A DNA stretch of 64,000 bases from Boswellia sacra (lineage: Eukaryota; Streptophyta; Magnoliopsida; Sapindales; Burseraceae). Below are positions 11,925 to 23,051 of this stretch, one piece after another. Numbering within the stretch: the first letter of the stretch is position 1; the number at the start of each line of letters is the position of its first letter. Location of the stretch: contig SNVD02007568.1 in assembly GCA_013180625.2 (NCBI GenBank), positions 186,001 through 250,000 on the forward strand, written 5' to 3'. Under the pieces are notes generated by a model. That model saw only the letters and a list, made by a program, of their open reading frames with translations, did no database searches and was not told the origin of the DNA. Made by a program: the position numbers and the translations under genes.

Positions 11925-12720
11925 GTCTCTTTAACAGAACTAAAGAATGTCAATTAAGCTTTAAAGGAAGATGTTTAGATAAATGCAGTGCAAAAAGAAT
12001 TGAATCAGTTTGAAAAAAACAAAGTATGGGTGTTAGTTCCTAGACCAAAAGATGCAAATGTTATAGAAACTAAATGGATCTTAAAAAACAAAACTGATGA
12101 AAATGGGCAAGTCATTAGAAACAGAGCTAGATTAGTTACACAAGGTTACACTGATATTGAAGGAATTGATTTTGAGGAAACTTTTTCACCTGTTGCTAGA
12201 CTTGAATCTGTTAGGTTGCTACTTGCTATTGCATGCTTGTTGAATTTTAAGTTATTTTAAATGGATGTGAAGACAGCCTTCTTGAATGGCTATCTCAATG
12301 AAAAGGCTTATGTTGAACAGCCTAAGGGATTTATTGATCATAAACATCCAAATTTTGTGTATGAGCTTCATAAAGCATTCCATGGTTTGAAACAAGCTCC
12401 TAGAACTTGGTATGAGAGATTAACTAGCTTCTTGATTCAAAGAGGCTACACTAGAGGAAGTAATGGTAAAACTTTATTCATTAAACATGCTTCACCTTAT
12501 TTCATTGTTGCTCAAGTATATGTTAATGATATTGTCTTTGGTTCTACTAACAAAGTCAAAGCTAACGAGTTTGTTGAGCTAATACAGAGTTTATTCGAGA
12601 TAAGTGTGGTAGGTGAGTTGAATTTCTTTCTTGGTTTACAATTGAAGCAACTTGAAAGTGGAATTTTTACTTCATAATCTAAGCACGCTAAAAACTTGGT
12701 AAAGAAATTCAAACTAAACA
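11925..12720 (+). pseudogene. SIRE-like reverse transcriptase, first part
   Basis: The Copia reverse transcriptase begins about 11943 and reads KELNQFEKNKVWVLVPRP, then FEETFSPVARLESVRLLLA. A TAA at 12258 stands just before MDVKTAFLNGYLNE, where the family has Gln. The polymerase motif that should read YVDD reads YVND at about 12517-12530, so a catalytic aspartate is lost. The frame continues to NFFLGLQLKQLESGIF and stops at 12675. The next residues (HAKNLVKKFKL) run into the solo LTR at 12726. Confidence 0.9.
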
Positions 12721-12725
12721 AGACT

Positions 12726-14269
12726 TGTCATGCCCTAACATCTCTTATTTAGAGACTTTAGGGGTGAGTGAATAAGAAATTAATAAAAGAACACTATCAA
12801 TATTTCATTTTCACTATTTTAATGTACATTACAGGAATTCGTTACAACATAAGAACATTGTTTATAATAACTTTACATATACTGATGACTAAAATCAATA
12901 CATAAATCACTAGTCACCTAACAAAATCTCCCATCATAAGCTAAGAAAAATAAAACCGTCCTCTAAATCATGGCATCCAAGTGGACTCCAGATTCCCTAG
13001 GAAAGTTCTGGGACATCACTAGTATGCACATCCTTCTGTGTACCTGTGGAAGGAGGGTGAGTATAAAGCCTAGTAGGAAAAATTCTAACATTATACTAAT
13101 CACATGCATTCAACAAACATTCAATCACAATATTAGACATCTAATAAAAATATATCACCTGATTATGTTCGTTCACACTTCAAATTTATGTTCGTGTTCC
13201 CTTTGGATTCGTATACAGAACGAGCCATCCAAGGTCTAACACTAAGAATATAATATCCGCATTCTCCTTGAGTTCGTATACAAAACGACCCATCCAAGGT
13301 TCAATACTTATATTAACCACCTTTCAATATCATTACTATGATAAATCCCAAGAAAATACAATTTTTGTGCAAAATTCAGGACTTTTAGGGAAGTGCACAA
13401 TCGATTTGGGGTGGTTCTGTAATTTCGCTCGACACTCGACACTGTTCACTTGACACTGTTCACAGACAACACTGTTCACTCGACACTCGATACTGTTCAC
13501 TCGACACTGTATGTCGAGTTGTGTCGAGCTCTCTGCCAGAATCGATCCAAAAATGTGCAAGTCTGTCTATCATTTCCAGATTTCAATCCCAACTTCAAAA
13601 ATTCACCAAAATTTCATTTTAAGTCAAAATTTCATGAAATCAGTGGCTATTTAAAGCTTAATCTGTCTATTTTCTTACACAAATGGAAGATCATGCAATT
13701 CTCAATCCAGAAAAATGCATCAACTCAAGCAACACAAGACAGTCATATAAACTACAACTCCTCACAAAACTATTTCTACTCCACTTCATCAACACTTCAT
13801 TTTCACACATAATTCTTCATTCAATCACAACAAACAACTTGCAATAAGTAACTTCACTCATAATTCATCATCCAAGCAACCAATAAATTAAGTTAAAACA
13901 AGTCACATGCATAACAACTAATATCAATTCAACAACAAAATACATAAGATGAAATAAGTATAATGTTAGAAACCCCTACTTGTTTTCCAAGCTAAACTTC
14001 TTTGAATTTTTTCCTCTCTTTTCTTCCCTCTCCTTTCTCTTCTTCTTTTTCTCTTTTTCTCTTCCTGGAACCGTGAACTCTCTTCTCCTTTTCTTTTTTT
14101 TTCTTCTTTTCTTCCCCCTAATTATAGAAAACCCCCTCTTATATACATAAGGCCTTGACTCTTGGGCCTAGATCCACCAACTTCCAACCCACTCAATCCT
14201 TTAAACAAAATTTCTAAATTTTGCAATATAGAAAAAATGCATACATATAATTTTTTTTGGGATTCTACA
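12726..14269. repeat. Solo LTR inserted at the reverse transcriptase/RNase H junction
   Basis: It is 1544 bp, begins TGTCATGCCC and ends GGGATTCTACA, with an AGACT duplication (12721-12725 and 14270-14274). The TGTCATGCCC start resembles many plant Gypsy LTRs, but I cannot place the family. At 13425-13530 is a cluster of CACTCGACACTGTTCAC words, some inverted. A pyrimidine-rich run at 14000-14115 precedes TATATACATAAGG. Orientation is undecided. Confidence 0.82.
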
Positions 14270-14274
14270 AGACT

Positions 14275-14971
14275 AAGGCACTTAGAACTCTTATGAGTAC
14301 TAACATCATGCCAACAAAAGAGAATGTAGGTAATGATGTTGTTTCAAGTCTTTACAGGAGCATGATTAGAAGCCTCTTATACTTGACTACAAGCAGGCCA
14401 GGTATCAGTTTCAATGTTGGCTTATGTGCTCGTTTTCAGTTATGTCCGAAAGAACTATATTTATCAGCAGTGAAGAGAATTATTAGGTATGTTCATGGGA
14501 CATCTGATTTTGGAATATGGTTTACTAAGGACAAAAATACATGTCTTGCAGGTTATAGTGATGCAGATTAGGTAGGAAACATAGATGATAGGAAAAGCAC
14601 TTCGGGTGGTTGCTTTTACCTAGGCAATAACCTGGTTTCTTGGCATAGCAAGAAGCAAAATAGCATGTCATTATCTACAACAAAGGCTAAACATATAGTT
14701 ACTTTGGATGAAACAAATGATAAGTGACTATGATATTAATCAAGATTCAATAACCTTGTTTTGTGATAATACTAGTGCGATTAATATCTCAAAAAATCTA
14801 GTCCAACATTCTAGAACTAAATATATTGATATAGGGCATCATTTCATTAGAGAGCTTGTTGAATCCAAAACAATCCACATTGAACATATCTCTATCGAGA
14901 ATCAACTAGCTGACTTGTTTACTAAAGCACTTGATGTATTTGCAGCATCATTGGTCAATTTTTCAACTTAA
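14275..14971 (+). pseudogene. SIRE-like reverse transcriptase tail and RNase H
   Basis: The frame resumes after the solo LTR and reads RSMIRSLLYLTTSRPGISF (thumb/connection) and then GYSDAD at about 14553-14570, the first RNase H motif. There a TAG (14569-14571) replaces a Trp codon. It continues as DDRKSTSGGCFYLGNNLVSW and, after a frameshift near 14700, as LFCDNTSAINISKN and HIEHISIENQLADLFTKAL, ending at 14971. These are the standard Copia RNase H blocks. Confidence 0.9.
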
Positions 14972-15795
14972 GCATGATTGAGTTGTTTTGATTGTTTAAC
15001 TTTACTGGTAATTTAATGTCAAAAATAGAGAGGGCTACAACTTATGATGTGTGAAAGCTAGCCTTAGAGAGTAGTTCAATGTATCTAGCAAATATGTTAA
15101 GGTAACCCACTCTAATGGAAGAGGGCTACCTCATTTTATGTGTGAAAGCTACTGGTTTTAACAAAAAAAAATTCTCGTTGATTTTAATGTTTGTGTGTGT
15201 AAGAAGAATGCTTATATCGACCACTCAACATAATTGTTTGTTAAGATGATAAAGATTGATGTTAATATGAGTTTAATCAACTCTGATACATTCTTGGTTT
15301 TAAAATGACTTTGCGAAGCTCAGATATTTGAGTTATGCAAAGTTTCATTGTTTTTAGCTATGTGCAATATAACTTTTGACCAATGCTTCATGTCTTACTC
15401 TGTTTTATTTTCTTACGTGTTGATGTGTCAATAAGGTGAGCCACGTCAGCAAGGTCATTTTAAGGGAAAGTTTGTTCAGTGGCGGGAAGAATTTGGTGAT
15501 TTAAAAGCTTATGATCTTATAAGATTGCCTTGATTAATGAAGATTTTCAAAAATATTTTTGGAAATTACTATAATTAATGAGATAAAAATATGTGCAAAG
15601 AGATATTTTCTCTTTCTTTAATTTTGGAAAACAAATTTTATTCGAATTTGAATTCTTAGAATTTGGATTGGATTAGGATTTTGTAATGGTTGTATCACAC
15701 TTGGTTATTACTTCTGGGTTATATAATTCCATATTTTGTTTGTTTCATTAACCCTAAAATCGCAGCAAAGCTTCTCTCTTCTCTCTTTGAACATC
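14972..15795 (+). other. Spacer between pol and the third ORF of the SIRE-like element
   Basis: No coding frame is visible. The phrase GAGGGCTAC...ATGTGTGAAAGCTA occurs twice (about 15030-15060 and 15120-15150), a short direct repeat. Such spacers, which lead to an envelope-position ORF, are normal in SIRE-lineage elements. Confidence 0.55.
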
Positions 15796-17439
15796 ATGAC
15801 CAAACGCAAAGCTACAACACCATCTTCATCAACTAAACCCGAAACCACTAGCTCTTCTTCATCCTCTGACTCTTCGACTGAATAGGAATCAAGCCAGCAA
15901 GAGTAGGATGTTCAGCAAGAACAACATGCTGACCCATAAATCGAACCAGAGCATTTGCCTTCGACAGAACCAGGGTAATCATCCACTAGGGAACCGGATT
16001 CGACTTCAACTCCACCAATTCCAGTTGACCCAACTTGGTGAGGTGCGAGACCGTGTTAATCCTCGCAGTCACAAGTTCTTGAAGCGAGAGAATAAAACAA
16101 GATTTAGGTAATACACTTCAAAGAGAGAGATTCATGTATAGAGGCCTGTCAAAGTTGATGACTTTGATAACTATCAGCTTAGAGATATGATCAAATCCAG
16201 ACACTGGATAAGGATGATAACAAACTTAACTCCTCCTGTTAAAACTCTTGTTTAAGAATTCTATGCCAATATTTTGCCATTCCTAGGAGTTATTACTATC
16301 ATAAGGTTTATTGTAAAGGGAAGTTGATTAGATTTTCTTTGAATGGCATAAATCAATTTTATGAGATTCCTATTGGTATTCAGTATATTGTTGGTAATGA
16401 GTTAAATATGAGTGAGGTCACATATGAGCTAACTAGGAGTAGAAAGGTTCATTGGGATCCACATGATGGCATGGATCAAAAACATTTGAATTTGAAATAT
16501 CGATTGTTGCAGAAGATCACCCGAATTAATTGGTTCCCACCCACACACCAAAATAAAGTTAGAGAGGATAGAGCCAAGTTTCTTTATTGTCTTGGCACAA
16601 ATCGACCAATTAATCTTGGATTATGGATGTATAACTACATTGTTTAGATTGTAACCTATCAGTCTCATAAAAAACTCTTGGTTTTGCCTTGTTTGATTCA
16701 TGTATTATTGATGCAAAATGAGATTGAATTGGAGGATGGTGAGATTACTGAAGAAATTCTGTTAGCCATCAAGAAAGGTTTCATGACAAAGATTAAAAAT
16801 GTTCCTCAGGGGGAGGAAATACCTCAGAGACAACCCAGACAGAGGAGAAATCTCAGACCAAATCAGATGGCATCTATCACAGAACAACTTACTCTAATCA
16901 CTTCTTCTTTAGTTGATCTTGTGCAAGAAAATCAAGCTATCAAGGACAAACTACAAACTCTTGAAGAGAAGCTTAAGAGCAGAGCAAGTGGTGAAAATTC
17001 GATGAAGAAAAGGAAGAGGAAGGACAAGAAGAGGAGTAAAAAGCAATCCAAACCAGTTGCTGAAGAGTCTTTTTCAAAGTCAGTAGCTGAAACTCCCAAA
17101 CTACCAGAACCTGCATCAACTCCTGTTACATCTTCACCCCATGTCACACAGCAAACTGCTGAAACCTTGGTAGATATTTCCCAGAAGACTAAAACCACAA
17201 CAGAGAGACAAGCCAAAGAGATTCGTGAGACAGTTGCTGTTGTTGCTACTTCTACTGAAACTAGTGGTCAGCCAGCTACCACATCAACCCTGCTGATACT
17301 TCACCCAAACCAGCATTTACCCTATACAAGACTACTGTTAAAAGAACCATATTGCGCCCCTCAAAGTTGCCTGTGCACAAGTCTACTAGACTTAACTGAA
17401 TTTGACTTGACTGCACTAGATTTCATTACACTTTCTTGA
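15796..17439 (+). pseudogene. Third ORF of the SIRE-like element (plant transposon-associated protein plus coiled coil)
   Basis: It starts MTKRKATTPSSSTKPE with a Ser/Thr-rich N-terminus and is broken by several stops before 16324. From about 16240 to 16720 it resembles the domain known as 'putative plant transposon protein' (EFYANILPFLGV, FSLNGINQFYEIP, REDRAKFLYCLGTN, PCLIHVLLMQNEIELEDGE). After 16860 comes a probable coiled coil (ITEQLTLITSSLVDLVQENQ, IKDKLQTLEEKL). A very basic stretch follows (KKRKRKDKKRSKKQSK) and then a Pro/Thr-rich tail. It sits where an envelope-like gene is described in SIRE elements. I see no convincing signal peptide or membrane segment, so I do not call it an envelope. 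Confidence 0.7.
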
Positions 17440-17960
17440 TCTTTTATGTGCTTTGGAACTTTATTTTTTGGCACTTGTTATGAAACCAAGGGGGAGTAGA
17501 ATAAAGCAAAGTAGAGTAGAGTTTATGGATGTTATGATGTTATGTTTTTTCTGTGCGTAGTTTGATAAACTTGCAGGAAAATGATTTGATGATTTGTGGT
17601 TGAATTGCTATGCTATGCAGTTTATGATTGTGATGTTTTGTAGGTTTACTGTTTGCTTAAGGAGGAGTGACAATTCATGATTGTTTGTGATGTTGTGCAT
17701 GATTGTGAGCCTGAGTAATTGATATTATGTTGCTTTTATATTTTACTTTGGGTTTATTACAGATCAGTTTGGACAACACAAGTTGTTGATGTTCTATGTC
17801 TGATATTTGTTTCTGTGCAAATATTGGACCATTCAGTTATGTTAGTTCAGTTATGCTTGTTATAACTAAGAGTGTTCACATTCTGTTTTCAGTTGTCTTA
17901 CACTTCACCATGCAGGATTTTGTTCACAGAAACATGTGGATGTTTTCATCAGAAGATGCC

Positions 17961-17972
17961 AAAGGAGGAGAT
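17961..17972 (+). other. Polypurine tract of the SIRE-like element
   Basis: AAAGGAGGAGAT directly precedes the 3' LTR and would prime second-strand synthesis. Confidence 0.8.
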
Positions 17973-18875
17973 TATTAGTGTCAATGTGACATGTGGTATA
18001 CATGTGTAATGCATAATTTATTTTTGTCATCTTGTGATTAAACATTAATTTGTATATTTTATATTAGAAGAATTTTAACTAGAATATGATAACTTGATTG
18101 GTATTCTAGTTGAATAGGAAGTTTTATATTGACCATATCTTATTATATTAGGATATTCTTTCTAGTGTTCTAGTTTAATTAGGATAATGTTATTTTATTC
18201 CCTATATTGTTTGATATTTATCTAATAATCCTATTTGAGTTTTGCAGGACTTTGATGATGATTAGGATTATTGATTACACGAATAATATAGTTGTTCATG
18301 TAGGCTATATAAAAAGAACCACTTAAGGCTTAACGGAAGGGCAGAGAGTGGTGTTTTGTGCAGAAGACGTTGAGAGCACTTGAGTGACTTTATTTATCAT
18401 GATCTTCATTGTAAAATCTTTATGATTGAGTTAGTTTAGATTGTATGACTCATATGTGTTGCGTATATGCATTTACGCATAGATCTAATTTATGAGAGTT
18501 ATTGAGTCGTGTAAGTTTAAGAGAGTTGAGTGATTACGTGATTCTATAACAGTTATCGTGGTTATATCTAACTAAACCGTTATAGTTAAGTCCGACGTGT
18601 CAGTGAAAAGCAACATCAGAAAAGTATGCGAATGACTTTGGCTGTAATCAAGGGTGATCAAGTTTACATAGATTACGTTAATGAGTGAGCGAGTGGCTAC
18701 TACTGTAAAGAGTCTTAAGTCGAGTGTAAACATATATAGCATAGTAGATTGCAACTCTTGTTGTCCGTGGATGTAGGCTGGTTGATAGCCAAACCACGTA
18801 AAACTTTCTGTTTCGTTATTTTTAACTGTTTCAGTTACGTCTGTGATAACTAATCATACACTGCATAAACTAACA
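17973..18875 (+). repeat. 3' LTR of the SIRE-like element
   Basis: It is 903 bp, begins TATTAGTGTC, ends CTAACA and is followed by GATCT. It differs from the 5' LTR by many substitutions and a few small indels, for example extra bases near 18225-18248. This agrees with an old insertion. Confidence 0.92.
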
Positions 18876-18880
18876 GATCT

Positions 18881-20935
18881 CACCCCTGAGATATTGCAAT
18901 CTCGCAGTTTTGAAGGTTAGGCACATAAGAGCTACGTAGCTTGTTAGAGATTGCTTTTAATTATCTATCCATTTGGTTGTTTTGTGAAAATTTCATTTTT
19001 AAGTATGGATTCTTTGCTATTCATAAGGCCACAGCCATTCCTAACTTTAAAATTATATTTGGCTATTTAAAACTTCGCTATTCAATAAGAGTCGTTCCGT
19101 TCCTACCACTTCAAAATTGTGTTTGGAATTCTGCATGCCTCTGCATTCTGTAATTTCTTTCATTTTTTATTATTATTTAAATGACGACTATGAGCCGGCC
19201 CTCTGCTGTTAAAAAGATTCCATTAGTAGTAATGTGCATAGCCAGAAAACTCTTCCATAAGAGATGAATGAAATTAAAAAAAAAATTGGTTAAACTTCAA
19301 TAACATATATAAACTAAATATTTATTCTCAGTTAGCAATTAAAAGGAAGTTTGAAAATCTTTGGGATAAAATTTATTAATACGTACCTAATAGAAAAGAA
19401 TATTAAATTATGAAAGTCTTCCATTTGCTTCTCTTTAATGCAAGTTTGATTTTCCCATGATGTATCCTAATTTTTTTCCTTAATTTTTCTTCTGATGATC
19501 AATTCAACATCAAATATTAAAGAGATATACCTTACTTGTTAACCGCTAATTTATGTGTTCATAAAGCCAAGCAAAACCTCGGGGATGTAAGTGTTATTAA
19601 ACCTAAATGTGTTAAACTTGCATTTTAGTGTTTTTGGGTTCACCATTTATGATGTAACATTAAAACTTGTAATTTATGATAAATCATACTTTATTATAAT
19701 GAAATTGAAATGAAATATTAGATTATATTATTGGAAGATGCTATTATACTAATAATGTTACTGATATTCCTAAAGTGAAGTTTAATCTTCTTTCCATTGC
19801 TTAAAAAATTATTATCAGTTATCTTAATTAATGCCTTTGTGACATAAATTAATAAACTTAAAATAATGATCTAATAAATATAATTTTACTACATAAAAAA
19901 TGTGCTCTTTGTTAAAAACCTTATAATATATTATTAAGATTGAGCATTAGATATATCTTGATGATATATGATAGATATTATTAAATATTTTCTATATCAA
20001 AAAATATTTGCAATATTATGTCTTGTCTCTGGTTAACTACCCAACACATTTTGTATCAAATCTTGATAAATGATACTAGAAAGTACCTTAAAGGTTCAAA
20101 GGAAAAAAGAAAAAAAAAATCCAACATTATGTTCTTGAAGTCAACAAATACCAACTTATTGACTTTCGCATCATATCGAGGAATAGCTACAATATTGATA
20201 TTATAACATTATCGATTTTTTTAAAATTAAATTAACCCATGTGCATTCTTATCCACACACACACAGAGATAGATATATATAATGAATTACATATATAGAC
20301 TAGAAGAAGCAATATGATGTAGGGATGACGGTTAAGGATGGGTCCCCAACCATTTGGATGATTGAGTATCTCCTTGTCCAATTCTTGATTTAAGCAAAAT
20401 CTATAATATGCTAGTCATTGACAATTTGTTTAAATGCCCCCCTCAGCCTCAAGACTTTAATTATCCTATTGATGTATTTGAAACTCTTCTCAATAGATGG
20501 CTTTTTGTTTTTGTTTTTGTGTTTTTTTTTAATCATACTTCCTTTTCTCCTTTTTTTCTGTTAGATCCTTTCAGTTGTAATCTATGACATCATACCTTAA
20601 TATAATGGTTGAAATGAAATATTACCTTATAAATATATGTATGTATATATGTATGTCTGTATTGAAAATACCAGAGGATGCTATGTCAATAATGTTAAAA
20701 AAGGTTGAGTGTACATGTGTAGTCTTCTGCATCAGTAGAAAATTTCCTATTAATTACTTGAAGTTTCTATAAATTGAAAGTAATTGAGAAATATGTTATA
20801 GTAAAGCATGCTAGTGTGTAACAATATTTTACGAATAAGAAATGATTTTGTAGCATTAACGCTATTATTATTATATTGTAATCTAATTCAATATAATACC
20901 AAACTATCATTCTAATAACATTACTAATTCAGTTT
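18881..20935. other. Intergenic, AT-rich, no gene recognised
   Basis: There are no open frames with recognisable product. A weak direct repeat (about 19667-19790 and 20577-20720, sharing ATAATG-TTGAAATGAAATATTA and GGATGCTAT...AATGTTA) is visible. A segment at 20100-20190 resembles 26490-26600 on the far side of the second Copia element. A short CA/GA-TA microsatellite lies near 20256-20282. Confidence 0.45.
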
Positions 20936-20940
20936 AATTG

Positions 20941-21249
20941 ACTCAAAAAGAGAATTCCGAAGAGATTGGTTACAGAAAGAAATGATAAGAGGAAACCTTT
21001 ACTTTTTGTGTCACTACTTTTTATAAGAGTAAAACGTGATATTTATATACAAAGTCAGCTAGACATTTGCTTAGCTCGAAGTTTATATCACACTCAATAT
21101 AACTAATTATCTAATTGCTTACCCCTACATTTACTTATTTAATACTCCACCAGCTTTTGCTTAATCAACTCGGAACCAGCTCTGTTTTAACTTCCATGAT
21201 GCAACTCCAGATTCTGTACCAGCTTGCATCTATTTGAACTGATCCAACA
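20941..21249 (-). repeat. 3' LTR of the minus-strand Copia element
   Basis: It is 309 bp and on the minus strand begins TGTTGGATCAG. The purine tract is adjacent at 21250-21262. Its outer end lacks the usual CA (reads GAGT before the duplication). Confidence 0.88.
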
Positions 21250-21352
21250 CCTCCCCTCAAGTTTGACTGTATCCATTTTGATCAGCAAACTTGTTAGTTG
21301 AACTTATTCTAAGTTTTTCTCTAAGACACTCAAAACTGTTCACAGCAAGTGG

Positions 21353-22744
21353 TTATGTCATTATATCAGCAATTTGTTGATCAATTGAAATACGCTTTAC
21401 ATATAACTGCCTTGTTAAAACTTTCTCTCTGATGAAATGAACATCAACTTCTATATGTTTGGTTCGAGCATGAGAAACCGGATTGGCAGCAAGTGATTCT
21501 ACACCCTTGTTGTCACACCACATAATAAGAGTTTCATTCAACTTAAATCCAAGCTCAGACAATAAACTTTGAAGCTAAATAATGTCTATAGTAGCTTGGG
21601 ACAATGCTCTACATTCTGATTCAATAGATGATCTTGCCACAACTTTTTGTTTCTTAGCTGACCAATAGATTAAATTGCTCCCAAAGTAGATGCAACACCC
21701 AGAGGTAGATCTTCTATCATCAATTGAGCTAGCCCAGTTAGCATCACTGAAGCCAGTTAAAGTAAAAGCCTTCATTGGTGTGAAAAGCAATCCATAATTC
21801 ATTGTTCCTTTGACATATCTTATTAGCCTCTTACGGGCTTGCCACTACATCAATGTTGGTGCTTGCAAGAGTTGACTAAGTTTATTCACAGCATAAGCAA
21901 TGTCAGGTCTTGACATTGATAAATACTGTAAGGTGCCTATCACATTTCTATAAACAATAGGCTGATCAAATTTTTTACTGTGGATGACAGATAATTTCAG
22001 ATTTGCAATCATAGGTGTTTGACAAGCATTTGCTTCAAGCATGTTGTACTTCTTCAACAAATCAGATGCATATTTACTTTGTGCTAAAAGCAAGGCATCT
22101 TTACTTTTCTTAACTTCAAAACCAAGAAAGTAGTTGACATTGCCTAAGGTTTTAAGTGCAAAACTCCTATTCAGATCACTAATTACTTGCTTCGGTTTAT
22201 CACAATCATTTCCAATGATCAAAATATCATCCACATAAACTAACAATAAAATCAGAGTAGATTCAGTCTTGTATATAAAAAGAGTAGTATCAGCAAATGA
22301 CATACCAAACTCCCATTGAAGCAAAGCTCCCTTCAATTTGTCAAACCATGCCCAAGGAGCTTGCTTCAAGCCGTACAAAGACTTATGCAGCTTGCACACA
22401 AATGAGATGAATTAGAGGTAATGAAACCAGCAGGTTGACACATATAGACATCCTCTTGTAAGTCACCATTAAGAAAAGCATTGTTGAATGTCAATTTGCT
22501 GAATGTCCCAGCTAAAAGTGATAGCAAGGGATAAGACAACTCGAATGGTAGATGGTTTAATCACAGGGCTAAAGGTTTCAAAATAATCAACTCTTGTAGC
22601 CTGTTGAAAACCTTTAGCCACAAGTCTAGCTTTATACCTCTGGAGACTGCCATCTTGGTTATATTTAATTCGAGATATCCACTTACAATCCACAACATGC
22701 ATGTCAAAGTGATAAGGAACCAAAGTCCAAGTATTGTTGGACAT
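21353..22744 (-). pseudogene. Copia reverse transcriptase and RNase H (minus-strand element)
   Basis: Read on the minus strand: the N-terminal part of the reverse transcriptase is at 22469-22744 (WTLVPYHFDMHVVDCKWI, RYKARLVAKGFQQ). A frameshifted gap follows near 22400-22470. The palm is at 21845-22399 (LHKSLYGLKQAPWAWFDKL) with an intact catalytic YVDD box and then LGNVNYFLGFEV. RNase H is at 21575-21802 (TGFSDANWASSIDDRRSTS) and 21353-21562 (MWCDNKGVESLA, HARTKHIEVDVHFIREKV). It ends in the usual IADIMT. The palm is well preserved, but at least three frame breaks separate the segments. Confidence 0.92.
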
Positions 22745-23051
22745 AAGGGCATCATACTCTGATTACATTGCAGCCTTCCAATAGCTGTTAAGAGCCTAAG
22801 CAACTATTGTGGGAATAGTTGTTGTAAAGGACTCAGTTGTGAAAAGTTTAGGCTTATAAATGCCATCCTTAGCTCAGGTAATCATGGGGTGCATGTTTGT
22901 CAAAGGAGGTGGTCTATGTTCAGATAAGGACTGAGGGGCTTGAACATTTGGAGAGCCAGGAGAATGAAAGCTTGGTGACATATTAAAGGGATCAGGGGAG
23001 GATAAACTAGTATTGGGGCCAGAATTTTGATTTGGAATTGGTGATCAAAGT

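Larger units (their letters stand above)
4441..18875 (+). mobile_element. SIRE-type Copia LTR retrotransposon with three nested solo LTRs
   Basis: Two long direct repeats (4441-5323 and 17973-18875) bound a region carrying, in order, a tRNA-Met-type primer binding site, gag, protease, integrase, reverse transcriptase, RNase H, an extra ORF and a purine tract. The order integrase before reverse transcriptase marks Copia (Ty1). Two zinc knuckles, a long coiled-coil gag tail and a third ORF after pol fit the SIRE/Maximus lineage. The flanks carry a perfect target-site duplication, GATCT (4436-4440 and 18876-18880). Three foreign solo LTRs interrupt gag, the spacer before reverse transcriptase, and the reverse transcriptase/RNase H junction. 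Without them the element is about 9.7 kb, a normal SIRE length. Many stops make it inactive. Confidence 0.92.

Noticed and set aside
15796..17439. Envelope glycoprotein gene in the SIRE-like element
   Set aside because: Position fits, but there is no visible signal peptide or membrane span; the sequence fits a transposon-associated domain plus coiled coil better.
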